Positions 31,343 through 40,142 of a stretch of DNA of 64,000 nt are shown in pieces (position 1 is the stretch's first letter; each line of letters starts with the position of its first letter). The notes beneath the pieces are model-generated. The model had not been told where the DNA came from. It saw only the letters and a list, made by a program, of their open reading frames with translations, and did no database searches. The stretch comes from UBA668 sp039796575. Lineage in GTDB: Bacteria; Actinomycetota; Acidimicrobiia; Acidimicrobiales; Ilumatobacteraceae. Both the position numbers and the translations under genes were made by a program. Where the stretch lies: positions 1 through 64,000 of the forward strand of contig JBDKJP010000017.1 of assembly GCA_039796575.1 (NCBI GenBank), given 5' to 3'.

Positions 31343-32230
31343 GTGTTGGACCGTGTGGCCGCTGCGCCAATCTCGTGGGGTATCTGCGAGGCGCCGGGCT
31401 GGGGTTTGCAGTTGCCGCCGCGGCGCGTGCTCGGCGAGATGCGTGACCTCGGCATCACCGCCACCGAACTCGGTGCGCTCGGGTGGCTGCCCACGGATGC
31501 CGACGAGCTGCGGTCGCTGCTCGACGAGTTCGGGCTGTCGCTCGTGGGTGGCTTCGTGCCGCTCGTGCTGCACCGCGCTGATGCGCGCGAACAGCTGGTC
31601 GCCGACGCCACCACCGCAGCGCGCACGCTCGCCGCGGGCGGCGCTCGCCACTTCGTGACCGCAGTCGTGTCCAGCCACGCCGCATGGGAGCGACCGGTGC
31701 TCGACGCCGCCGAGTGGTCGAGCCTGTTCGACTCGTTGGCCCTGGTCGACGAGATCTGCGGCGATCACGGGCTCTCTCAGGTCGTGCACCCTCATGTCGA
31801 CACGCTCATCGAGTCGTCCGGCGAGTTCGAACGGTTCCTCGATCATTCGGGCGTCGGCTTCTGCCTCGACACCGGGCACCTCTTCATCGGCGGTGTCGAC
31901 ACGGTGGTGGTCGCCGGCAAGTACTTCGATCGTATCGGCTTGGTGCACGTCAAGGACGTGCGCGGTGACGTCGCCCAGTTGCTGCTCAACGACGAACTCA
32001 CGCTCATGGGTGCGACGCAGGCCGGGCTGTTCCCGGCAGCGGGCGCCGGCGACGCGCCCATCGCGGCGACCATCCAGGTGCTCGAGGACCAGGGGTTCTC
32101 GGGCTGGTACGTGTTGGAACAAGATGTTGCTCTCACCGACGGCGAACCGCCGGCGGGGGAGGGCCCGGTGGTCGGTGTTCGTTCGAGCATCGACTACCTC
32201 CGATCGCTGGCGGCGACGAGCCGCCAGTGA
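31343..32230 (+). CDS. TIM-barrel sugar isomerase/epimerase-like protein, IolE candidate
   Basis: A 295-residue xylose-isomerase-like TIM barrel. AAPISWGICEAPGWGLQLPPRRVLGEMRDLGITATELG is the usual opening of actinobacterial inositol-cluster isomerases. Metal ligands are likely in VVHPHVDTLIE, CLDTGHLFIGG, VHVKDVRGD and the terminal WYVLEQD. Relatives include 2-keto-myo-inositol dehydratase (IolE) and IolH/IolI isomerases. The cluster encodes IolB, C, D, G and an aldolase but no other dehydratase, so IolE activity is inferred by elimination. It is the first gene behind the operator-promoter. The GTG lies behind GAGGGGGG. Confidence 0.75.
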   Translation: MLDRVAAAPISWGICEAPGWGLQLPPRRVLGEMRDLGITATELGALGWLPTDADELRSLLDEFGLSLVGGFVPLVLHRADAREQLVADATTAARTLAAGGARHFVTAVVSSHAAWERPVLDAAEWSSLFDSLALVDEICGDHGLSQVVHPHVDTLIESSGEFERFLDHSGVGFCLDTGHLFIGGVDTVVVAGKYFDRIGLVHVKDVRGDVAQLLLNDELTLMGATQAGLFPAAGAGDAPIAATIQVLEDQGFSGWYVLEQDVALTDGEPPAGEGPVVGVRSSIDYLRSLAATSRQ

Positions 32231-32277
32231 ACGCCGGTCCGCCGGCGCCACTCACAACTTCCTAGAGGGGGAACTGA

Positions 32278-33324
32278 ATGAAGAAGACTCGAATCCTGCT
32301 GGCATCGGTGGCAGCGTTCTCGCTGTTCGCCGCTGCGTGCAGCGACGACAGCAGCGACGGCTCGTCGACCAGCGGCGGCACCGAGACCACTGCCGGCTCG
32401 GAGACCACGGCCGGCGGCGGCGAGCCCGTCACCAGCGACACGGTCGACGTGACCGAGGGGGAGGACGTGACGATCGCGGTCATCACCCACGGTGACGGCG
32501 GCGTGTTCTGGTCGGTGGCCCAGAAGGGCGCCGAGCAGGCGGGCGCCGACCTCGGCATCACCGTGCAGTACGAAGGCGGCAACAACGACGGTGCGGCTCA
32601 GGCCAAGCTGATCGACGATGCCGTCGCCGCCGGTGTGGACGGCATCGCCGTCTCGCTCGCCGACCCGGGTGCCCTCGAGGCCTCGGTGAAGGCCGCCGTT
32701 GCCGCCGGCATCCCGGTGGTCACCATGAACTCGGGTTCCGACCTGTTCAAGGAACTGGGTGCGATCACCCACGTCGGCCAGGACGAGACGGTTGCCGGCA
32801 ACGGCGCCGGCGAGAAGTTCAAGGCCGAGGGCAAGACCAAGCTCCTCTGCGTGATGCAGGAGCAGTCGAACGTCGGTCTCGAGGCCCGTTGCGACGGTGC
32901 CGAGGAGACCTTCGGCGGTGAGGTCGTGAAGATCAACACCAGCGGTGACGCCGACCCGACCACCTCGCAGAGCGAGATCAAGGCCGCGCTCGACGCCGAT
33001 CCCGACATCGACGCCATCTTCGCCACCGGCCCCATCGGTGCCGTCCTGGCCAAGGACGCCGCTGCCGAGCTCGGCCGCGATGTGATGATCGGTGCCGTCG
33101 ACCTGTCGACCGACCTCCTCGACGCGATCGAGGCGGGCGACATCGCCTTCACCATCGACCAGCAGCAGTACCTGCAGGGCTACCTCTCGGTGGTCTTCCT
33201 GTACCTCAACGTCACCAACCAGAACACGGTCGGTGGCGGTCTGCCGGTGTACACCGGTCCCGGTTTCGTCACGGCCGACAACGTCGCCGCCGTGAAGGAA
33301 CTGGTTGCCGCCGGCACCCGCTGA
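32278..33324 (+). CDS. Sugar/inositol ABC transporter substrate-binding lipoprotein
   Basis: A 348-residue periplasmic-type binding protein. The signal peptide ends in a lipobox (FAAAC21), followed by a Ser/Thr/Gly-rich linker to about residue 60. The mature part is a class I (RbsB-like, Peripla_BP_4) fold: VTIAVITHGDGGVFWSVAQKGAEQAGADLG, LIDDAVAAGVDGIAVSLADPGAL, GQDETVAGNGAGEKF and TIDQQQYLQGYLSVVFLYL. It captures the substrate outside and delivers it to the permease. The operon context makes an inositol likely. A strong GAGGGGGAA ribosome binding site precedes the ATG. A 15-bp hairpin separates it from the permease gene, which may raise its relative expression. Confidence 0.9.
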   Translation: MKKTRILLASVAAFSLFAAACSDDSSDGSSTSGGTETTAGSETTAGGGEPVTSDTVDVTEGEDVTIAVITHGDGGVFWSVAQKGAEQAGADLGITVQYEGGNNDGAAQAKLIDDAVAAGVDGIAVSLADPGALEASVKAAVAAGIPVVTMNSGSDLFKELGAITHVGQDETVAGNGAGEKFKAEGKTKLLCVMQEQSNVGLEARCDGAEETFGGEVVKINTSGDADPTTSQSEIKAALDADPDIDAIFATGPIGAVLAKDAAAELGRDVMIGAVDLSTDLLDAIEAGDIAFTIDQQQYLQGYLSVVFLYLNVTNQNTVGGGLPVYTGPGFVTADNVAAVKELVAAGTR

Positions 33325-33336
33325 CGACACCAGACA

Positions 33337-33376
33337 CGGACGGCCGTGCCGGGGGCCCTCGGCACGGCGCCGTCCG
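33337..33376 (+). terminator. Intercistronic hairpin after the binding-protein gene
   Basis: CGGACGGC-CGTGCCG (33337-33351) pairs with CGGCACG-GC-GCCGTCCG (33360-33376), giving 15 base pairs with a two-base bulge around GGGGCCCT. It starts 12 bases past the stop. Such stems commonly protect or partly terminate the binding-protein mRNA, keeping that protein in excess over the membrane subunits. Confidence 0.55.
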
Positions 33377-33411
33377 AGCACTCGACCGCACACAACAGAG
33401 GGGGATGATGC

Positions 33412-35456
33412 ATGACGGGGGACGTCGTGGCATCTGGGGAAGCGCCGACGCACGATGAACGGATTTCGTTCCGCGGGCCGCTGCAACGAATGTTGATCTC
33501 TCCGGAGATCGGTGCCCTGATCGGCACCATCATGGTCTGGACGCTCTTCTGGGCGACCAGCGAGAAGTTCTCCACCGCACCGACGTCGGCCTCGTGGCTC
33601 GACGGTGCGGCGCCGCTCGGCATCATGGCCGTGGCGGTGGCGCTGCTGATGATCGGCGGCGAGTTCGACCTGTCGGCCGGTGTCATCACCGGGTCGACCG
33701 GCATCCTCGTCGGTCTCTTCGCGCAGAAGTTCATGGGCGAGGGCGTGACGATGCACCTCGCCGTCCCCGTGGCCTTCGCCGCTGCGGGCATGATCGGCTG
33801 GCTCAACGGCACGTTCGTCAACCGAACAGGGCTGCCGAGCTTCATCGTCACGCTCGCCACCTTCTTCATCCTCCGCGGCGTGAACCTGGTGTTCGCCAAG
33901 CGACTGGTCGACAAGGTGCTCGTCGAGAACATCGACGAGGTGCGCGACTTCGAGATCTGGCGGAAGATCTTCGCCTCGACCCACACCCTCACCACGTTCG
34001 GTGCCCGCGACACGTTGTTGCTGCTCGGCGGTGTCGTCGGCGGTGCGTTGGTGGTGGCGGGCCTGCTCGAGCAGTCGCTCGTGCGACGTGCTGCCATCGA
34101 CCCGAAGTCGCTGGTGGTGTTGTTCTTCGGTGCCATCGTCACGACGTTCGGCATCCTCATGCTGCACCGCTCCGACGGCGTGAGCGTGAACCTTCTCTGG
34201 GGTATGACGGCCATCGTCGGTGCCCTGCTGCTGAGCATCGGCTATGCCGGGATGCGTTTCGAACGCGCCGAGCGGTTCGGTGCCTGGTGGGTGTCGCGGG
34301 CCAACAAGATGTTCGCAGCCGGCGTGGTCGCCACCGTCGCGGCCTTCGTGATCACGCGCTTCCTCGACAAGGAGCAGGAGCGCGTGCTCCTGTCCATCCC
34401 GTCGCACGGCGTGAAGGTGGCCATCGGTGTGCTCGCGTTCGTCACCGGTGCCGCGCTCGTGGCCTGGAGTGGTGCGCGCCGCATCGGCCACTCGTCGGGT
34501 GTGGTCCGGCCCTCGAAGCTGGCCTGGCCGGTGGTCGTGCTCTCGTCGCTCGGTGCCGGGCTCGCCACGCTGGTCGGCGTGCTCACGTTCCTCCAGCTCA
34601 TCACCGAGCAGGGCTTCCGTGCCCTGGTGCAGGTGGGCGTCGGTGGTGGCGGCATCCTCGCGTTGCTCGTCGCCAAGGGCATCGCGGCCCGCGAGTCGAA
34701 CCGTGCGCAGCTCCTGATCGGCATCGTCGCCGGCGGGGTGGTCCTGTTCACCGGGCTCGTGGTCCGCCACGACGCCGGCGCGCCGCGTTTCCGCTCGGGC
34801 TTCATGGCCGTGATGGCCATCATCGCCGCACTCATCATCGGCAACGCCATCATCGAGCTCGTGTTCCGGAAGCGGCGTGCCGCCGACGGCCCCGCCGATC
34901 GGCTCGGCCGTGTGCTCGCCTTCAGCGGCGTCGCCGTGGCGCTCATCGGTGTGGCCATCCGGCTCATCTGGTCGGGAGCGCCCGTTCGCGTCAGCATCCT
35001 GTGGTGGCTCGTGGTCACCCTGGTCGGCGCGTACGTGCTGGCCCGCACCCGTTGGGGCAACTGGATCTTCGCCGTCGGCGGCAACAAGGACGCCGCCCGC
35101 GCGGTCGGCGTGCCGGTGAACCAGACCAAGGTGGGTCTGTTCATGATGGTCTCGCTGGTCGGTTGCCTCGTCGGCATGATGACCGCGCTGCGGTACACGT
35201 CGGTCGCCGCCAGCCAGGGCGTCGGTGAGGAGTTCGAGTACATCATCGCCGCCGTCGTCGGTGGCTGCCTGCTCACCGGCGGCTACGGCTCGGTGATCGG
35301 CGCTTCGTTCGGTGCGATGATCGCCGCGATGCTCGCCACCGGCATCCCCGGCGCCCGCTGGAACACCGACAACAAGTACATCTTCCTCGGTGCCGTGCTG
35401 TTCCTGGCGGTGCTGGTGAACCAGAAGATCCGCAAGAAGGCACAGGAGGCCCGCTG

Positions 35457-35457
<1 letters not shown>
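33412..35457 (+). CDS. ABC transporter permease (RbsC/AraH type) with a large extra membrane insertion
   Basis: A 681-residue permease, about twice the usual 320-350. Residues 28-190 match the N-terminal half of the BPD_transp_2 family (IMAVAVALLMIGGEFDLSAGVITGSTGILVG; LPSFIVTLATFFILRGVNLVFA). Residues 528-681 match the C-terminal half (LARTRWGNWIFAVGGNKDAARAVGVPV; the coupling loop EFEYIIAAVVGGCLLTGGYG; GARWNTDNKYIFLGAVLFLAVLVNQ). Between them lie about 320 residues (34009-34986) with roughly nine further hydrophobic segments and no family match I can name. The frame is uninterrupted and codon use looks uniform. It should form the channel for the sugar or inositol. Its stop overlaps the ATPase start by one base. 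Confidence 0.85.
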
Positions 35458-36215
<758 letters not shown>

Positions 36216-36233
36216 CGTCGTGTTGTCCCGTCG

Positions 36234-37190
36234 ATGAGCGATCTCGAGCTCCTCACCATCGGTCGGATCTGCACCGACCTGTACGCCGAACAGCTGGGGG
36301 TGCCGCTCGCCGACGTGCGCACCTTCCGCAAGTCGGTGGGGGGAACCGCCACCAACGTCGCGGTCGCCGCGGCGCGTCTCGGTCATCGTGCTGCTGTGCT
36401 CACCAAGGTGGGCGACGACCCGTTCGGCCACTACGTGAAGGGTGCCCTCGAGCACACGTTCGGTGTCGACACCCGCTACGTCGGGATGCACGCGACATTG
36501 CGGACACCGCTCGCCTTCGCCGAACTGCAGGACCCTGGAGAACCGACCATCGTGTTCTACCGAGAGCCGATGGCACCCGAGATGACGATCACCCCCGACG
36601 ACGTGGACCTCGAAGTCGTCGCGGCGGTGCCGGTCCTGTGGGTGCCGGTGGGTGCGTTGGCCGCGGAGCCGAGCCGGGGCACCGTGAACGCCCTCCTCGG
36701 TCACCGCGGCCGCCGCACGCACACCGTGCTCGACCTCGACTGGCGTCCGGCGCTGTGGGGTGGCGACGAGGACCGCGCACACGAAGCCGTCGCGGAGGTG
36801 CTGCCCCTCGTGACGATGGCGATCGGGAACCGCGACGAGTGCCGGGTGGCGGTGGGCACGTCCGATCCGCACGACGCGGCCGACCGGCTGCTGGCGCTCG
36901 GTCTGCAGGCCGCCATCGTGAAGATGGGCGGTGACGGGGTGTTGGTGGCGACCGCCGACGGCACCCGCACACCGGTGCCGCCCCAGCGGGTGGAGGTGGT
37001 GTGCGGTCTGGGTGCCGGTGATGCGTTCGGCGGCGCGATCTGCCACGGGTTGCTGCTCGGCTGGGACCTCGCGCGCTGCGCCGTGGCGGGCAACGCGGCC
37101 GGGGCCATCGTCGCCGGTCGACTGATGTGCGCCGACGACATGCCCACCAACGACGAGATCGAGGAGATGATGCGCCGTGGCGCTCACTGA
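36234..37190 (+). CDS. iolC: 5-dehydro-2-deoxygluconokinase
   Basis: A 318-residue PfkB-family kinase. The opening LLTIGRICTDLYAEQLGVPLADVRTFRKSVGGTATNVAVAAARLGH is the diagnostic IolC N-terminus. The C-terminal ATP/anion-hole motif is VVCGLGAGDAFGGAICHGLLLGWDL, with the catalytic Asp in GAGDAF. It phosphorylates 5-dehydro-2-deoxy-D-gluconate (DKG) to DKG-6-phosphate in inositol degradation. It follows the ATPase gene by 18 bases and its end overlaps the aldolase gene by 14. IolC is found in some organisms fused to the aldolase domain; here the two functions are separate adjacent genes. Confidence 0.92.
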   Translation: MSDLELLTIGRICTDLYAEQLGVPLADVRTFRKSVGGTATNVAVAAARLGHRAAVLTKVGDDPFGHYVKGALEHTFGVDTRYVGMHATLRTPLAFAELQDPGEPTIVFYREPMAPEMTITPDDVDLEVVAAVPVLWVPVGALAAEPSRGTVNALLGHRGRRTHTVLDLDWRPALWGGDEDRAHEAVAEVLPLVTMAIGNRDECRVAVGTSDPHDAADRLLALGLQAAIVKMGGDGVLVATADGTRTPVPPQRVEVVCGLGAGDAFGGAICHGLLLGWDLARCAVAGNAAGAIVAGRLMCADDMPTNDEIEEMMRRGAH

Positions 37191-38076
37191 CCAGCAGTGG
37201 CACGAACTGATCGAGCGGCGCGCCATCGATCCCGACGCTGCACCCGCAGCGCTGCGCGACCGTGCCCGCCGCCCGCTTCTCCAGGACGGACGGCTGTTCA
37301 TCGTGGCCGCCGACCACACCGCACGCGGCATGCTCGGCGTGGGCGACGATCCGTTCGCGATGGCCGACCGACGACGCACGCTCGACGCGCTGGCCACGGC
37401 CTTGGCGCACCCGGGTTGCGATGGTGTGCTCGGCAGCCCCGACGTGCTCGAGGAACTGGCGTTGCTCGGCGCACTCGAGGGCAAGCTCGCGTTCGGCACC
37501 ACCAACCGTGGCGGCATCATGGGTGCGCAGTGGGAGCTCGACGATCGTCCCACGGCCTACGCGCCGCAGGACCTGCTCGACCTCGGGCTCGACGGCGGCA
37601 AGATGCTGCTCCGCATCGCGCTCGACGACGCCGGCACCGCGCCGACGTTGGAGTGGGCCGCTCGCGTGGTGTCGGAGTGTGCCCGTCTGAAGCTGCCGAT
37701 GATGGTGGAGCCGCTTCCGTACCGTCACACGACGCAGCCGCCCGCACCGGGCACGGCCAAGTTGCTCGACGACGAGAACGCGCTGCTCAAGGCCGTCGCC
37801 ATCGGTGCCGGGCTCGGTGCCTCCACGGCATACACCTGGCTGAAGGTGCCCGCCGGCAAGGACCCTGCGCGGATGCTGTCGTGCACCACGCTGCCGGCGC
37901 TCATCCTCGGCGGGGCACCGGGTCCGGATCCGGAGGCGACGTACGCGTCGTGGGAACGCGCGATGCAGGTGCCGAACGTCCGTGGCCTCGTGGTCGGTCG
38001 CGCGTTGCTCTACCCGGCCGATGGCGACGTCGCCTGCGCGATCGACCGTGCCGCCCGCATCGTGAGGCCGGGGTGA
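37177..38076 (+). CDS. Cgl0159-type (beta/alpha)8 aldolase, probable DKG-phosphate aldolase
   Basis: A 299-residue class I aldolase-like barrel similar to the protein encoded in the Corynebacterium glutamicum iol cluster. FIVAADHTARGMLGVGDDPFAM near the N-terminus and YTWLKVPAGKDPARMLSCTTLPALILGG carrying the likely Schiff-base lysine (WLKVP) are the main landmarks. It probably cleaves 5-dehydro-2-deoxygluconate 6-phosphate to DHAP and malonate semialdehyde, the IolJ step, for which there is no other candidate here. The GTG start lies inside the iolC coding end and the stop overlaps the iolB GTG by four bases. The role is inferred from family and context. Confidence 0.8.
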   Translation: MALTDQQWHELIERRAIDPDAAPAALRDRARRPLLQDGRLFIVAADHTARGMLGVGDDPFAMADRRRTLDALATALAHPGCDGVLGSPDVLEELALLGALEGKLAFGTTNRGGIMGAQWELDDRPTAYAPQDLLDLGLDGGKMLLRIALDDAGTAPTLEWAARVVSECARLKLPMMVEPLPYRHTTQPPAPGTAKLLDDENALLKAVAIGAGLGASTAYTWLKVPAGKDPARMLSCTTLPALILGGAPGPDPEATYASWERAMQVPNVRGLVVGRALLYPADGDVACAIDRAARIVRPG

Positions 38077-38972
38077 CGTCGTTGCTGCACCATCCCGCCG
38101 GCTCGCTCGCGACCGACGGCTTCGACGTGCACCTCACGCCCGAGCGTGCTGGCTGGGGCTACAGCGGTCTGCAGGTGCTGACGCTCGGCGCGGGTGAGCA
38201 GCGCAGCATCGTGCTCGACGCCGTGGAGGCGGCGGTGCTGCCACTCAGCATCGAGCACCTCGGCGTGTCCATCGACGGCGAACCCTTCACGCTCGAGGGG
38301 CGCACGTCGGTGTTCGATCGCGTGTCGGACTTCGTGTACGCGCCGCGGAACGCGACGATCACGTTCACCGCCCGCACGGGGGGCGACGTCGCGGTTGCCA
38401 CCAGCCGCTGTGAGCAGCGGCTGGCTGCCAGGTACGGCCCCGCCCACGACGTGCCCGTCGACGTGTTCGGCGCAGGGCCGGCCACACGGCAACGCAACGC
38501 GTTCCTGGCGCCGGAGGCCTGGCCTCACGCCGATCGGTTGATGTGCGTGGAGCTCCTCACCCCCGACGGCAACTGGTCGAGCTATCCGCCGCACCGGCAC
38601 GACGATTCGCCGGAGTGCCCGGTGAACAACGAGGAGATCTACTACTTCCGCATCGGCGCCACCGGGTCACCCGGCTACTCGTCCGACGGGTTCGGCCTGC
38701 ACCGCACCTACACGCCCGAGGGCGACATCGACGAGCACGTCACCGTGCGCGACGGCGACGTGTTCTGCGTGCCACGCGGCTACCACGGCCCGTGCATCGC
38801 CGCGCCCGGCTACCCGATGTACTACCTGAACGTCCTCGCCGGCCCCTCGGGCGAGCGGAGCATGGCGTTCTGCGACGATCCCGCGCACCACTGGGTGCGC
38901 GACACCTGGAGCGGCATGGCTGTCGACCCCCGGGTGCCCATGACCGACAGCAACGGCAGGAGCACATCATGA
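38073..38972 (+). CDS. iolB: 5-deoxy-glucuronate isomerase
   Basis: A 299-residue bicupin. GWGYSGLQVLTLGAGEQRSI opens the first cupin, and SSYPPHRHDDSPECPVNNEEIYYFRI holds the metal-binding His/Glu set of the second. VFCVPRGYHGPCIAAPGYPMYYLNVLAG is the conserved end. It isomerises 5-deoxy-D-glucuronate to 5-dehydro-2-deoxy-D-gluconate, the step before IolC. Start and stop both overlap the neighbouring genes by four bases (GTGA and ATGA), so it is translationally coupled on both sides. The length matches characterised IolB. Confidence 0.92.
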   Translation: MTSLLHHPAGSLATDGFDVHLTPERAGWGYSGLQVLTLGAGEQRSIVLDAVEAAVLPLSIEHLGVSIDGEPFTLEGRTSVFDRVSDFVYAPRNATITFTARTGGDVAVATSRCEQRLAARYGPAHDVPVDVFGAGPATRQRNAFLAPEAWPHADRLMCVELLTPDGNWSSYPPHRHDDSPECPVNNEEIYYFRIGATGSPGYSSDGFGLHRTYTPEGDIDEHVTVRDGDVFCVPRGYHGPCIAAPGYPMYYLNVLAGPSGERSMAFCDDPAHHWVRDTWSGMAVDPRVPMTDSNGRSTS

Positions 38973-40141
38973 GTCGGCGGATCGGCATCGGCGTCATCGG
39001 ATTCGGATGGATGGGGCAGGCGCACAGCCGCGGTTGTCGGCGGGCGCCGTCGTACTTCCCCGATCGCACGTACGAGCCGGAGATGGTGGTGGTCAGTGAC
39101 ACGATCGCCGAGCGGCGTGACGACGCCGTCCGCTCGTTCGGGTTCCGCGAGGCGGTGGCCGACTGGCACGAGGTGATCGCCCACCCCGATGTCGACGTCG
39201 TCTTCATCACCGCTCCCAACATGCTGCACGTCGAGATGGCCGAGGCCGCCGCGGCAGCGGGCAAGCACATCTTCTGCGAGAAGCCCGTCGGCGGCACGCC
39301 GCCGCAGACCGTCGCTGCCGAGCGCGCCGCTCGGCAGGCCGGCGTCATCACGGGTGTGGGCTACAACTACCGATGGGCGCCGCTCGTGCAGTACGCCCGC
39401 CAGATCATCGCCGACGGTGTCATCGGAGAGGTCACCAACTACTACGGGCGCTTCTTCTCGATGTACGGCAGTGATCCGCTCGGCCTGCTGTCGTGGCGGT
39501 TTCTCGTCGACGAGGCGGGGCACGGCGTGAGCACCGACATCCTCAGCCACGCGGTCGATCTCGCCCATTCGTTGATCGGGCCCATCGCTCGGTTGGTCGG
39601 CACCGGTGAGACGTTCATCCGCGAGCGGCCGTTGCCGAAGGGTGGCGGCACGCACTACGACCGGGGCGCGCCCGGTGACCCGACCGGCACGGTCACGAAC
39701 GAGGACTACGTCGGGATGATGTGCGTCTTCGAGAACGGCGCCCGCGGCACGTTCGAGGCCTGCCGTTCGATGGTGGGTCCGGAGAGTCAGAACATGTTCG
39801 AGGTGTACGGCACCAAGGGTTGCATCCGCTGGAACTTCGAGAAGATGAACGAGCTGCAGGTGTACGTCGCGGCCGACCACGCGCACACCGGCTTCACGAC
39901 GGTGTACGGCGGCGATCGCTTCCCTCATCACGGTCGGTTCGTGCCCGGCAGCGCGAATGGCATCGGCTTCGAGGACCTCATCTGCATCGAGGATCACGAG
40001 TTCCTCGAATCGGTGGCAGCCGGTCGGCAGCACCGCCCCGGCTTCGTCGACGCGGTGCAGTACGTCAGCGTCCAGCAGGCACTGCTCGAGAGTTGGCAGG
40101 ACGGCGGCTGGCACGACGTTGTCGATCTCACGGAGGCCTGA
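38969..40141 (+). CDS. Gfo/Idh/MocA-family dehydrogenase of the inositol cluster
   Basis: A 390-residue NAD(P)-dependent dehydrogenase. The Rossmann loop is GVIGFGWMGQAHSRGCRRAP, the EKP motif is IFCEKPVGGTPPQTV, and the active-site region is FLVDEAGHGVSTDILSHAVDLAHSLIGP with the conserved D..H. At 390 residues it is longer than IolG (about 335), and the GFGWMG.AHS opening is typical of inositol-cluster paralogues. These can act on scyllo-inositol or other stereoisomers, or on inositol glycosides. It lies between iolB and iolD, overlapping iolB by four bases. The exact substrate is open. Confidence 0.82.
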   Translation: MSRRIGIGVIGFGWMGQAHSRGCRRAPSYFPDRTYEPEMVVVSDTIAERRDDAVRSFGFREAVADWHEVIAHPDVDVVFITAPNMLHVEMAEAAAAAGKHIFCEKPVGGTPPQTVAAERAARQAGVITGVGYNYRWAPLVQYARQIIADGVIGEVTNYYGRFFSMYGSDPLGLLSWRFLVDEAGHGVSTDILSHAVDLAHSLIGPIARLVGTGETFIRERPLPKGGGTHYDRGAPGDPTGTVTNEDYVGMMCVFENGARGTFEACRSMVGPESQNMFEVYGTKGCIRWNFEKMNELQVYVAADHAHTGFTTVYGGDRFPHHGRFVPGSANGIGFEDLICIEDHEFLESVAAGRQHRPGFVDAVQYVSVQQALLESWQDGGWHDVVDLTEA

Positions 40142-40142
40142 C

